Position numbers and translations under genes: made by a program. 64,000 nucleotides of DNA from JAIYDQ01 sp034408855 (lineage in GTDB: Bacteria; Planctomycetota; Planctomycetia; Pirellulales; Pirellulaceae): NCBI GenBank assembly GCA_034408855.1, contig JAWXCK010000112.1:1-64000 (forward strand), given 5' to 3'. Positions 29,889 to 38,441 of the stretch are shown in pieces. Positions within the stretch are counted from its first letter, which is position 1. Each line of letters starts with the position of its first letter. The notes beneath the pieces were generated by a model. It was not told the origin of the DNA. It saw nothing but the letters and a program-made list of their open reading frames with translations, and ran no database searches.

Positions 29889-32171
29889 TCATTTGGAATT
29901 AGGAACGACGGAAACATTGTCAATATAAAACTCGGCCTTGGTCGAGTTCCCGAATAAGCCGGGGCTGCCATTGCGATTCGGGGTGGCATCGGTAGCTTCG
30001 ATGATCCAAGCATCCGGTTCAGGCTCGCCGCGTTTCCAAACTTTGCCGCGAAGCGTCACGCCTTCAGCCACATTCTCCGATTGGAACTTCATCGTATACC
30101 AAGTTTTCACGTCCCAATTGAATGGAATCGTTTTGGCAAAACGCAACTCCAAACGCGAGGTCCAAGATCGGATCTGCAATTGCTGCGAGCCTTGAAGATC
30201 GAGCGTGTATCGCTGTGCAATCAAACCGCAATCGGGAAGCGATTCGCTTTTTTCCTTGCCGGTTGAATCGGTCGCGTAGAAATCCGCTTGAACGGTATAG
30301 TTATCGAGGTTGGCCCATCCCATCCACGACTGGCTGCGAGTTCCCTTCGGGATGGTGCTGATCTTAACTAAAACGGATTCACCATCGACCTCTTTGGGTT
30401 GTTGTCGATAGGAAGCTCCGATCCAGGTCGAAGGGACAACTTTGTCATTGAAATCGATACTCCATGGCAAGGGAGGAATGACGCGCACGCGGGCTGTCGA
30501 CATCAATTCGCCATACTTGGCCGAAATCGTCACAGCGGCAGCTTTCGATTCGCCAGGGGCTGTGAAGTACTCGTCGTCAGACATCGAGCCACCGTTATCG
30601 GTCGAAAAAGTTGCTTCCTCGATAAGCTTCAGGTATTGACCTTTTTTATTGTAGGCCCGAACCTGATATCGAGCTCGCTGACCTGGTCGAAGCATGAGTT
30701 CGACTGGAGCCAATTGAATATGAGCGACCTCAGTGTCTTCGCTGACAGGCGATTCCTTAGGAGCGTCAATCTTCTTGGGCGGTGCCTCGGCTTTACGGTC
30801 TTTCGATCCAATGCAGTAGAGCGCCGCGTAGGTTGGGATGTAGACTCGACCATTTGAAATGACCGGCGAGCCGAAGATTTCATCGTCGGACATCTTAACT
30901 TGACTGAGTATATCGAATCCTTTTTCTGTCGGCTTGAGAATGCTGACGCGACCAGTGCTTTCACCGACATAAATTTTTCCATCGCCATAAACTGGACTTC
31001 CAAACATACTGCGTCCCAGCTTCTTTTCGGTGACTAGCTTGCCGGTTTTTGCTTCATAAACCATGAGCAAAGCCCCGTCTTCGATAAAGTAGACGTGATC
31101 GCCAACTTTGATCGGGGCAGCTCGACTAACGGTTCGCTTGGGAACTTTCCATAAAAGTTTGTCCTCGGGAATATCACCGGTTGAATTGCCATCGATCGCG
31201 AAGATGGCACCCAAGATTGTTGTGTCGGCAGTATTTTTTTCGCCGTGTCCGCAGTAAACAACGCCGTCCGAATCAACAAGTGGTGTTGTGCTGATGCCGC
31301 GGTTTGCGGCTTGGTATCGCCAAATGGTTTTCCCGGTTCGCGGTTGAATCGCATAGACGGCACCATCGGCAGCTCCAAAGACCATGGCCGCTTGTCCGTT
31401 GAACGAAGTATAAACTGGCGTACTGTAGGTCGTATCTTCTGGTTTTACTTTGGTGCTTGCTAACCACGCAGCGACGCCCGTGTTTTTATCAAAGGCAACA
31501 AAGCGATGGGCAGGAATTGCCGTCTCGCCCCAGCCTGTCATAACGCCGCTAACGATCACTACGTCTTCAAAAATCGTTGGGAAATTGGTTCGGCCACCAT
31601 AGGTGCTGAGCATTCCGTACTCTTCGCTCATCGAATGGCTCCAAATCACTTTGCCGGTTTTTGCATCGAGGCATTCGAACAGACAGCCGAGACCAAGAAC
31701 AAACACACGGTCGGTTTCCGGATCGCAGACTACACTTGACCATCCCACGCGTTCTGCCGGCGCGTCGGAGAGGTAAACATTATGAATACTTTCCCAAATC
31801 ATCTCACCCGTTTCTGCATTCAAGCAAACAGTCTTTTCACCTTCCTTGGTCGACTCAGGAAAGGCGCGGCAAACGATGTACATCCGCCCGTTCATTACGA
31901 CCGGCGTCGAGCGCGTCGCGTATTTTTCTTCGCGCCAGAGCAAGTTTTCGCCGCTAGTCGACCACGATTCTGGCAAGTTGGTTTCGTAGGAAATGCCGTC
32001 CATCGACGGACCTCGCCAATGCGTCCAATCGAACGTTCCTTTGGTGGCTTCGGCGGCCGATAGAAAATCTATCGAAAGTCCGAAAACGAACAATCCGAAG
32101 AAGCAAAGCGATGAAAATCTTGCAAAATGCGGCTGATCAAACGCGAATCGGCGAAAATCGCTGAGTAACAT
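29889..32171 (-). CDS. PQQ-like beta-propeller protein with C-terminal beta-sandwich
   Basis: 760 residues. The N-terminal hydrophobic signal (SSLCFFGLFVFGLSIDFLSA, about 20-40) precedes a propeller (about 48-450): DWTHWRGPSMDGISYETNLPESW, TVCLNAETGEMIWES, FECLDAKTGKVIWSH, VYAIQPRTGKTIWRYQ, MFGSPVYGDGKIYVGESTG, IFGSPVISNGRVYIPTYAALYCI. A Pro/Lys-rich linker (about 455-480) leads to an Ig-like segment (VELMLRPGQRARYQVRAYN...) and a final beta-sandwich (about 590-757) resembling DUF1080/LamG-type domains that often bind carbohydrate. Exported. It is the first gene of a pair with the shorter PQQ-like gene; no enzyme motif is visible. Confidence 0.9.
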   Translation of the reverse strand: MLLSDFRRFAFDQPHFARFSSLCFFGLFVFGLSIDFLSAAEATKGTFDWTHWRGPSMDGISYETNLPESWSTSGENLLWREEKYATRSTPVVMNGRMYIVCRAFPESTKEGEKTVCLNAETGEMIWESIHNVYLSDAPAERVGWSSVVCDPETDRVFVLGLGCLFECLDAKTGKVIWSHSMSEEYGMLSTYGGRTNFPTIFEDVVIVSGVMTGWGETAIPAHRFVAFDKNTGVAAWLASTKVKPEDTTYSTPVYTSFNGQAAMVFGAADGAVYAIQPRTGKTIWRYQAANRGISTTPLVDSDGVVYCGHGEKNTADTTILGAIFAIDGNSTGDIPEDKLLWKVPKRTVSRAAPIKVGDHVYFIEDGALLMVYEAKTGKLVTEKKLGRSMFGSPVYGDGKIYVGESTGRVSILKPTEKGFDILSQVKMSDDEIFGSPVISNGRVYIPTYAALYCIGSKDRKAEAPPKKIDAPKESPVSEDTEVAHIQLAPVELMLRPGQRARYQVRAYNKKGQYLKLIEEATFSTDNGGSMSDDEYFTAPGESKAAAVTISAKYGELMSTARVRVIPPLPWSIDFNDKVVPSTWIGASYRQQPKEVDGESVLVKISTIPKGTRSQSWMGWANLDNYTVQADFYATDSTGKEKSESLPDCGLIAQRYTLDLQGSQQLQIRSWTSRLELRFAKTIPFNWDVKTWYTMKFQSENVAEGVTLRGKVWKRGEPEPDAWIIEATDATPNRNGSPGLFGNSTKAEFYIDNVSVVPNSK

Positions 32172-32442
32172 CGAGACGACCTCAGTTGGATAGTAGTGGA
32201 AATTATCGATAGACTTGCAATCGGGGCGGAAATAAAGGAGGGCAACGTCTGCCTACGTCGACCATCATCGGAAAAGCCTACCGGGATTCGCCGACGCTGG
32301 TGACAATAGGATAACGGATTCCAGTAGTTTTGGCCAACGTGGGGGCTATTGGATTTCGAGATTTGCCCCACAAAATCAGGGTGAACACGTATTGGGAAAG
32401 AAAAACGTGGTCGCGTTCGGCGAGAAATATCACAATTCCACC

Positions 32443-32790
32443 CTATATGGCTTCCGTACCACGTTCGCCCGTTCGGATTCGGATGCAATCATCCATCGGT
32501 AGAACAAAAATCTTCCCGTCCCCGATCGCTCCTTTTTCAGTAGCCTTCGCTCCTTTGAGGATGGCCTGAATGGTCGGTTCGACAAACTCTTCGTTAACGG
32601 CGATTTGGAGCTGGACTTTGCGGAGGAGATTCACGGCGAATTCCGGGCCTCGGAAACTCGCGGCCTGCCCTTTCTGCCGTCCAAATCCTTGGCAGTCGAC
32701 GACCGTTAAACGAAAAACTTCGACCTCGGACAAGGCTTCCTTTACCGCTTCCAACCGACTCGGTTGGACGATTGCAATGATCAACTTCAA
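32443..32790 (-). CDS. PII-family nitrogen regulatory protein lacking T-loop tyrosines
   Basis: 115 residues with full-length PII structure: MKLIIAIVQPSRLEAVKEAL, the T-loop QGFGRQKGQAASFRGPEF, the B-loop region KGAIGDGKIFVLP and the C-terminal IRIRTGERG. It should form a trimer that senses ATP/ADP and 2-oxoglutarate. Gln39 of the GRQKG motif, which helps bind 2-oxoglutarate, is kept. Positions 46 and 51, tyrosines in E. coli GlnB, are both phenylalanine, so UMP modification at Tyr51 is impossible. A three-residue insertion precedes the IGDGK motif relative to GlnB. No amtB or glnA adjoins it, so the partner is unknown. Confidence 0.93.
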   Translation of the reverse strand: MKLIIAIVQPSRLEAVKEALSEVEVFRLTVVDCQGFGRQKGQAASFRGPEFAVNLLRKVQLQIAVNEEFVEPTIQAILKGAKATEKGAIGDGKIFVLPMDDCIRIRTGERGTEAI

Positions 32791-32932
32791 CGAACCGTAC
32801 CTTGTATACGCATCTGGAATTCCGAGTATTCAATCAACTAGCAATTGCCTCAGGTTCCATGTGAATCTAATCGCGGAAAGCGTGAATCGCAAGAGATGAC
32901 CAAATTACTTTCGCCGCAGACGCACAACCATT

Positions 32933-33409
32933 CTAGTTATTTTCAGAGCGTTTCAGTCGGCTCGAAAATATTCCTAACGCATCGATAGACAGTTGCGTAG
33001 ATGGCAATTCAGCCATTGTTTCCTCTAAACGCTCTCGACCGTTCCCGAGCGACCCAATGCTCACGCCAAGCGCCAGCAGAAACTGAGTATTGGTAAGTCT
33101 CGCATTGCCTGCGAGACTAAACGCGACTTCGAAATGTATCGCGTCGTAACCAACCCATCGCCCCAATATCATCCGGTCGTTTTCAGCCATTGCGGCTTGC
33201 CACCAACCGGCTTTGACTTCAAGGCTTAGTTTTTCTAGAACGACAATTGCGCTGGTGCGAAAAAGCAGATTCGTTCCTTCTTCGGATAACATGATCGATA
33301 AATGCCCGTCCTGGAATGGTATCAACCATCTTGGCTCGCCGTCGGAAGCTCGAAAAAACTTGAGCTCGCGTTCTCGCAATAATTTTTCTATTCGGGATGC
33401 TCGCAACAT
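32933..33409 (-). CDS. Small conserved-looking protein of unknown function (possibly YbjN-like)
   Basis: 158 residues, no signal peptide and no membrane segment. Not confidently recognised. The pattern of an N-terminal helix (IEKLLRERELKFFRASDGEPRWLIPF), a beta-rich middle and a late helix beginning with LTNTQFLLALGVSIGSLGNGRERLEETMAE resembles the YbjN/type III chaperone-like fold, but this is a weak impression. Base and codon use are like the neighbours, which supports a real gene. It stands alone between the PII gene and the phosphohexomutase, with about 140 and 180 bp of empty sequence on each side. Confidence 0.6.
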   Translation of the reverse strand: MLRASRIEKLLRERELKFFRASDGEPRWLIPFQDGHLSIMLSEEGTNLLFRTSAIVVLEKLSLEVKAGWWQAAMAENDRMILGRWVGYDAIHFEVAFSLAGNARLTNTQFLLALGVSIGSLGNGRERLEETMAELPSTQLSIDALGIFSSRLKRSENN

Positions 33410-33591
33410 GAATGAAATCCTATTCCGCTTTGCCTTAGAACCTCGAGTAGCAATGATTTCGTCACCGAACCTGCCAATTCGCTAACGAAGTATAGGAACG
33501 AACGGTCGCAAAAACCAGTTTCCCTAAAAAAAGACCGATGGATTCCGGTGAGAATCAGTACAAGCCGCGCGATTACATTGCGATTGACCGG

Positions 33592-35409
33592 CTACTGCGT
33601 GACGGATTTGGCGTAGCTCTGAATGTCGCTTCGGTAGGTCGCCAGACGGTCCGCTAACTGTCGTTTTGCAGAGGCAAGATTCTGGGACGCTTGCGGGGAG
33701 AGGCGACTAAAGGAATAGAATTTGACTTTGGGTTCTGTGCCCGACGGTCGAACGGCAATGTAGTTGCCAGCTTCAGCTAAATCCAAGATGACCATGTCTG
33801 TCGACGGCGCATCCAGTGGTTCCTTGGCGCCACCGACAATTTGCCGAGTTAACGCTTTGTAGTCGCGAACGGCAGCTACATTGAGACCGCCGATCGTCTT
33901 GGGTGGAGCATCGCGAAAACACTGCATCAGCCGAGTCATGAGCGTCATCCCTTCGCTCCCTTCCATCTGCACATTCAAGAGATCCTCTTGATAGCATCCA
34001 TGTTGTAGGAATAGTTGGTCGAGATACTCATGCAACGTCAAACCTCGCCCCTTCAACTCAGCAGCCAACTGGCACATCAGCAGGCAGGCAATCGCGCCAT
34101 CTTTATCGCGAGCATACGTTCCGATAACGTATCCATGCGACTCTTCGGTTCCAAAAGCAAAAAGGTCCGGCCCTAGCTCGTCCATCAATCCAGCGATCCA
34201 TTTAAAACCGACATGGATGTTTCCTTCGCAGCGAGCGCCGTGTCCTTCGGCAATGCATCGGATTAGCTCGGTCGTGACGAGTGTTTTGATGACGTAATGC
34301 TTAGGAGTAAGCGTGCCAATTTCTTTCATCTTGCGAAGGACGAAGTCCGCAAGGATCGCTCCCAACTGATTTCCGTTAATTGTTGCCCATTGGCTGCCCG
34401 CTTGTGTTGTGAGCGGTGCAGCGCAACCCATGCGATCGCAATCTGGATCGGTCGCTAAAATAATGTCGGCCCCGATGAGTTTTGCGTTCACGATCGGAGC
34501 ATCGAAGACGACCCGATTTTCAGGATTGCTGACGTGACCGGGAACATTTGGAAAATCGCCGTTTGGCTCGGCATGCGGTGCGTATTGAATGACGTCTTTG
34601 AAACCGGCTGCCTTTAGAAGCGGCAGGACAGCAAATCCGCCGACGCCATGCAAAGGCGAATAGAGCACTCGCACATCCCGGGAACCTGGCCATGAAAACT
34701 TGACGGCTTCGGCAAGGTACTTGGCATCGATCTCCGCTGTAATCATTTCGACCTTACCAGCGCTGAGAGCCTCGGCAAACGGCGTTGATTGAATCTTCTG
34801 CGCATTCATTACGCGTTCGATGATAAGGCTATCGTGAGGCGGTAAAACTTGCCCGCCCGTACTCCAGTAGACTTTCACCGCATTATCGCTCGGCGGGTTG
34901 TGCGATGCGGTAACCATGATCCCGCAGTCACACTTTTTTTCTCGCACCGCGAACGACAATTGTGGAGTCGCACGATAATCATCTAAAAAGTAGACCTTGA
35001 AGCCATTGGCGACCATGATCGAGGCGCACAGTTCCGCAAAATGTCTCGATCGGTGACGTGTGTCATAGGCAATCGCGCATCCTAATTCCGCCTTTTTGCC
35101 TTTGACCGAAACAATATACTCGGCCAAGCCTTGAGCACTCTCGCCGATCGTTCGATCGTTGATGGCGTTCGATCCGATCGGATACATTCGACCGCGCCGT
35201 CCTCCAGTACCAAACGGAATGATCGTCCAATAGGCATCGTCTAAAGCCTTCCATTGCCCTTTTTGGATATGCTCGAGCACTTGCGGTAAATAATCGGCGT
35301 ACCGTGTTTCCGTCAGCCAAATCTTGAGATTCTCGACAGCTCCTGGGCTCAAGTTGCCCGTCTTTGCAGCTTCTTGTACGGCAACGATCGCAGATTCTGA
35401 GGATAGCAT
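33592..35409 (-). CDS. Phosphoglucomutase/phosphomannomutase
   Basis: 605 residues, alpha-D-phosphohexomutase family. All four landmark motifs are present: active-site serine S169 in TASHNPPSDN, the metal loop DPDCDRMG, the sugar-specificity loop GTEESHGYVIG, and the phosphate loop RPSGTEPKVKFY. The GTEESHG form of the loop is seen in bacterial PgcA-like phosphoglucomutases of about 580-600 residues, so glucose-1-phosphate/glucose-6-phosphate interconversion is the most likely reaction. Cytoplasmic. It lies 47 bp downstream of accC on the same strand, with a terminator-like hairpin in between, so it may have its own promoter. Confidence 0.93.
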   Translation of the reverse strand: MLSSESAIVAVQEAAKTGNLSPGAVENLKIWLTETRYADYLPQVLEHIQKGQWKALDDAYWTIIPFGTGGRRGRMYPIGSNAINDRTIGESAQGLAEYIVSVKGKKAELGCAIAYDTRHRSRHFAELCASIMVANGFKVYFLDDYRATPQLSFAVREKKCDCGIMVTASHNPPSDNAVKVYWSTGGQVLPPHDSLIIERVMNAQKIQSTPFAEALSAGKVEMITAEIDAKYLAEAVKFSWPGSRDVRVLYSPLHGVGGFAVLPLLKAAGFKDVIQYAPHAEPNGDFPNVPGHVSNPENRVVFDAPIVNAKLIGADIILATDPDCDRMGCAAPLTTQAGSQWATINGNQLGAILADFVLRKMKEIGTLTPKHYVIKTLVTTELIRCIAEGHGARCEGNIHVGFKWIAGLMDELGPDLFAFGTEESHGYVIGTYARDKDGAIACLLMCQLAAELKGRGLTLHEYLDQLFLQHGCYQEDLLNVQMEGSEGMTLMTRLMQCFRDAPPKTIGGLNVAAVRDYKALTRQIVGGAKEPLDAPSTDMVILDLAEAGNYIAVRPSGTEPKVKFYSFSRLSPQASQNLASAKRQLADRLATYRSDIQSYAKSVTQ

Positions 35410-35441
35410 GGTAGATACTTTCGAGTTAGCTTAAAAGAAAT

Positions 35442-35460
35442 GGCAAGCTAGAAGCTTACC
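35442..35460 (-). terminator. Hairpin on the accC stop codon, terminator-like
   Basis: On the minus strand, GGTAAGCT and AGCTTGCC can form an 8-bp stem (one G-U) with a TCT loop; the accC stop TAA lies inside the left arm, and the T-rich run ATTTCTTTT follows. Related palindromes occur at 41898-41918 and 25648-25664, so it may instead be a repeat. Termination strength unknown. Confidence 0.4.
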
Positions 35461-36817
35461 CCACTTTTTTTCGGCGGGGAAGAAATTCTCTTTCCACCCA
35501 TTTCGTATCGACAGTACCTTCGACGAATTCAACTTGCGCAAGGACTTCATCCTGAAAGCTCGCGGTAGTTTTGATCCCGCTCACACGAAGCTCAGCTAGG
35601 CATCGTCGCATGGTTGCGATGGCTTCGGCGCGCGTCGGGCGATGGACGATCAACTTGCCGATCATCGAGTCGTAATGCGGCGGTACGGTGTATCCGACAT
35701 GGGCATGCGAATCAAATCTCACACCAAGGCCACCGGGAACGTAAAGCGTTGTAATCTTTCCGGGGCAGGGCTGGAAATTCTTGTCCGGATCCTCCGCGTT
35801 GATACGGCATTCGATCGACGAGCCGAACGGCTTGATATCGGACTGAGTAAACGGAAGCTTTTCGCCGGCGGCAACCAGGATCTGTGATTTGATTAAGTCG
35901 ACTCCGGTGACCATTTCCGACACGGGATGCTCGACTTGGATTCGAGCATTGACTTCGATAAAGTAAAACTGATTCTGCGGGTCCACAATGAACTCGACCG
36001 TCGCTGCATTGTAGTAATCAGCCGATCGAATCAAGCGAACCGCCGCCTCGCAAATGGCAGCCCGCGTTTTCGGCGGGAGACTGGGCGAAGGACTTTCTTC
36101 AATCAGTTTTTGATGGCGACGTTGGACAGAGCAATCGCGTTCACCCAAATGAATGACGTTGCCATGCTTGTCAGCGATGATTTGCACTTCGACGTGTCGC
36201 GGCCGATCGACGAATCGCTCAAGGTAAACGCCGTCGTTGCCGAACGCAGCTTTGGCTTCGGTTTGTGCTTGGCTGACCGACGTCTGCAACGACGCTTCAT
36301 CCATTGCAACTCGCATCCCTTTACCGCCGCCGCCCGCGGTGGCTTTGATCAAAACTGGATAACCAATTTTACGAGCTGCTTCGACGGCCGCTTGTTCCGA
36401 TTCGAGCAATCCTTCGCTGCCAGGCACCACGGGAACGCCGGCCGCGATTGCCATCGACCGAGCCGTTGCCTTGTCGCCTAGTTTCTCCATCGCTTCGGGC
36501 GACGGTCCGATAAACTCAATTTCGCAGGAACGACAGACTTCATTGAAATGCGAGTTTTCGGCCAGGAAGCCGTAGCCTGGATGAATAGCGTCGGCATTGC
36601 TAACTTCCGCCGCAGCGATAATCTGGTCGATCCTCAGATAGCTGTCGACGCTTTTTGCGGTTCCGATGCAATATGCATGATCGGCTAAATCTAGATAAGC
36701 GGATCCGCGATCAGCTTCGCTGAAGACCGCGATCGTTTCGATACCAAGTTCTTTGCAAGCACGAATAACACGCAAAGCAATTTCGCCGCGGTTGGCAATG
36801 AGAATTCTTTTAAACAT
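35456..36817 (-). CDS. accC: Biotin carboxylase subunit of acetyl-CoA carboxylase
   Basis: 453 residues, normal for AccC. It starts MFKRILIANRGEIALRVIRACKELG, the invariant biotin carboxylase N-terminus. The ATP-grasp region has KATAGGGGKGMRVA (Gly-rich loop), ERFVDRPRHVEVQIIAD, LGERDCSVQRRHQKLIEE and YFIEVNARIQVEHPVSEMVTG, and the C-terminal domain begins AEDPDKNFQPCPGKI. It carboxylates biotin on AccB in the first step of fatty-acid synthesis. It follows accB with a 2-bp gap, so the subunits are co-translated. No accA or accD is in the window. Confidence 0.98.
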   Translation of the reverse strand: MFKRILIANRGEIALRVIRACKELGIETIAVFSEADRGSAYLDLADHAYCIGTAKSVDSYLRIDQIIAAAEVSNADAIHPGYGFLAENSHFNEVCRSCEIEFIGPSPEAMEKLGDKATARSMAIAAGVPVVPGSEGLLESEQAAVEAARKIGYPVLIKATAGGGGKGMRVAMDEASLQTSVSQAQTEAKAAFGNDGVYLERFVDRPRHVEVQIIADKHGNVIHLGERDCSVQRRHQKLIEESPSPSLPPKTRAAICEAAVRLIRSADYYNAATVEFIVDPQNQFYFIEVNARIQVEHPVSEMVTGVDLIKSQILVAAGEKLPFTQSDIKPFGSSIECRINAEDPDKNFQPCPGKITTLYVPGGLGVRFDSHAHVGYTVPPHYDSMIGKLIVHRPTRAEAIATMRRCLAELRVSGIKTTASFQDEVLAQVEFVEGTVDTKWVEREFLPRRKKVG

Positions 36818-36819
36818 AC

Positions 36820-37326
36820 TTACCCGCGTGTATCTACTTTGAAAAGCGGCTTGCCAAAGTCGACGGTCTCTTCGTTCTTAGCTAAGACCGCAACAATTTT
36901 TCCTCGAATTTCGGCTGGTATTTCGTTAAAGACTTTCATCGCCTCGATGATGCAAATGACGGAGTCTTGCGATACTTCACTTCCAACCTCGACAAAGTTC
37001 TTCGAGTTAGGATTTGCACGCGAATAGAACGTTCCGACGATCGGAGATTTGATCGTGACGATGTGAGGCCCATCGACGGTTTCTGAATTAGAAACAGCCG
37101 ACGCAATGGCACTCGACGGCACCGGAGCCGCAAAAGAGTCCATCGGAGCAGCCTTGACCGGCGGAACTTTGCCGTCGCGGCAAAGTCGAATGCGTTGCGT
37201 GTTTTGACGAAGGTCGATCTCGGCAAGATCGTGCTCCTTCATCAACTCGATGAGTTTACGAATTCGATCGACGTCGAAAACTTCTTCCGTTTTTACTCTT
37301 GGTTCAGGCATTTTTGGGATGGCCAT
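36820..37326 (-). CDS. accB: Biotin carboxyl carrier protein of acetyl-CoA carboxylase
   Basis: 168 residues. An N-terminal helical segment with FDVDRIRKLIELMKEHDLAEIDL (conserved in AccB) is followed by a Pro/Ala-rich linker (about 52-85) and a biotinyl domain (about 88-166), with the biotinylated lysine K131 in CIIEAMKVFNEI. The 'thumb' characteristic of AccB is represented by the segment SPIVGTFYSRANPNSKNFVEVGSEV. It sits between the Xaa-Pro peptidase gene and accC with 2-bp gaps on each side, a tight operon. The peptidase-accB-accC order resembles the yqhT-efp-accB-accC order of Firmicutes, without efp. Confidence 0.98.
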   Translation of the reverse strand: MAIPKMPEPRVKTEEVFDVDRIRKLIELMKEHDLAEIDLRQNTQRIRLCRDGKVPPVKAAPMDSFAAPVPSSAIASAVSNSETVDGPHIVTIKSPIVGTFYSRANPNSKNFVEVGSEVSQDSVICIIEAMKVFNEIPAEIRGKIVAVLAKNEETVDFGKPLFKVDTRG

Positions 37327-37328
37327 TT

Positions 37329-38426
37329 CTAGGATAATTCAATCGTATTTGCGTCAAGATCGCGTGGGAGCGTCGAAAGGACTTTGCACCCTTTACTAGT
37401 TACCAAACAATCATCTTCAATTCTTACGCCACCCCAGCCAGGAATGTAGATTCCAGGCTCGACCGTGACAACCATACCGCTTTTCAGTTTTCTATCCTGA
37501 CCGCGTGCCAAACGGACCGACTCGTGAACTTGAAGCCCAAATCCGTGACCGAGTCCGTGGGTAAAGCGTTTACCGAATCCGGCTCGTTCTATCGTGCTTC
37601 GCGCCGCCGCGTCAATTTCGCTCATCAATGCGTCAGGTCGTATCGCCGCAATGGCCGCTTCCTGCGCCGCCAACACCACATGATAAATGCGGAGAAATTT
37701 TGCGGGTAGGGTACCTGTTGCAATAACTCGGGTTAAATCGCTTACATAAAGCCCTTCCTTAGCCCCCCAATCGATTAAAACAAATGGACTTTCAGCCAAT
37801 TTTCGCTGGGAAGGGATACCGTGCGGGAGGGCTGCCCTTGGACCAACCCCTACAATCGTATTGAATGACGTCCCGATTCCCCCAGCACAGCGTATCGCGT
37901 AATCCAGGTCATCGGCGACCTGCTTTTCCGTCATTTCCCCTCTCATTCGCTGTCGAACCGCCAAAAACCCCTTCTCGGCAATGTCGATCGCTCGCTGAAT
38001 TGCGCGCAACTCGTATTGGTCCTTGCATTCGCGAAGCGATTCCACCAACCCGTTGCTTACCCAAATCGGAATCTTCGGAATAGCCTCTGAGAGTCTATCG
38101 AAATCGCTTTTCGAAATAGAACTCCCTTCGATCAAGATTTGTGGTGGCTTCGACGAATGAATCACCTTTGCGGTAGCAGCCAGTATCGGGACCGTCGATT
38201 GTCGAATGTGGACATCTAACCCTGGGCATTCTTCCGATATCTGCTCCTCGTACCTAGCATCACTAATCAAGCGTACAGCTTCGTTGTCGATCCACAAGAA
38301 ACTCGAATCGCCACTGAAACCGGTTAGATAGGTGACGTTCGAAGGGCAGGTAATTAAAAGCGAACGGGATGACTCTTTGCGCATCAGCTTGCGCAATCGA
38401 TCAAGGCGTCCCTCGTAGTTTGGCAT
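37329..38426 (-). CDS. Xaa-Pro aminopeptidase/dipeptidase (M24B)
   Basis: 365 residues: a creatinase-type N-terminal domain (about 1-125; LLITCPSNVTYLTGFSGDSS) and a pita-bread metallopeptidase domain (about 130-360). Metal-ligand motifs are visible: VLIDWGAKEGLYVSDLTR (two Asp), THGLGHGFGLQVHE (His), VVTVEPGIYIPGWGGVRIED (two Glu). It should cleave Xaa-Pro bonds using two Mn/Co ions in the cytoplasm; aminopeptidase versus dipeptidase cannot be settled from sequence. It is the first gene of the operon with accB and accC (2-bp gap). Confidence 0.94.
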   Translation of the reverse strand: MPNYEGRLDRLRKLMRKESSRSLLITCPSNVTYLTGFSGDSSFLWIDNEAVRLISDARYEEQISEECPGLDVHIRQSTVPILAATAKVIHSSKPPQILIEGSSISKSDFDRLSEAIPKIPIWVSNGLVESLRECKDQYELRAIQRAIDIAEKGFLAVRQRMRGEMTEKQVADDLDYAIRCAGGIGTSFNTIVGVGPRAALPHGIPSQRKLAESPFVLIDWGAKEGLYVSDLTRVIATGTLPAKFLRIYHVVLAAQEAAIAAIRPDALMSEIDAAARSTIERAGFGKRFTHGLGHGFGLQVHESVRLARGQDRKLKSGMVVTVEPGIYIPGWGGVRIEDDCLVTSKGCKVLSTLPRDLDANTIELS

Positions 38427-38441
38427 ACGATCTATATCCGA

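Noticed and set aside
32338..32371. GTGGGG...CCCCAC downstream of the PII gene as a terminator
   Set aside because: The 22-base loop is long, no T-run follows, and the pairing is short; chance is likely.
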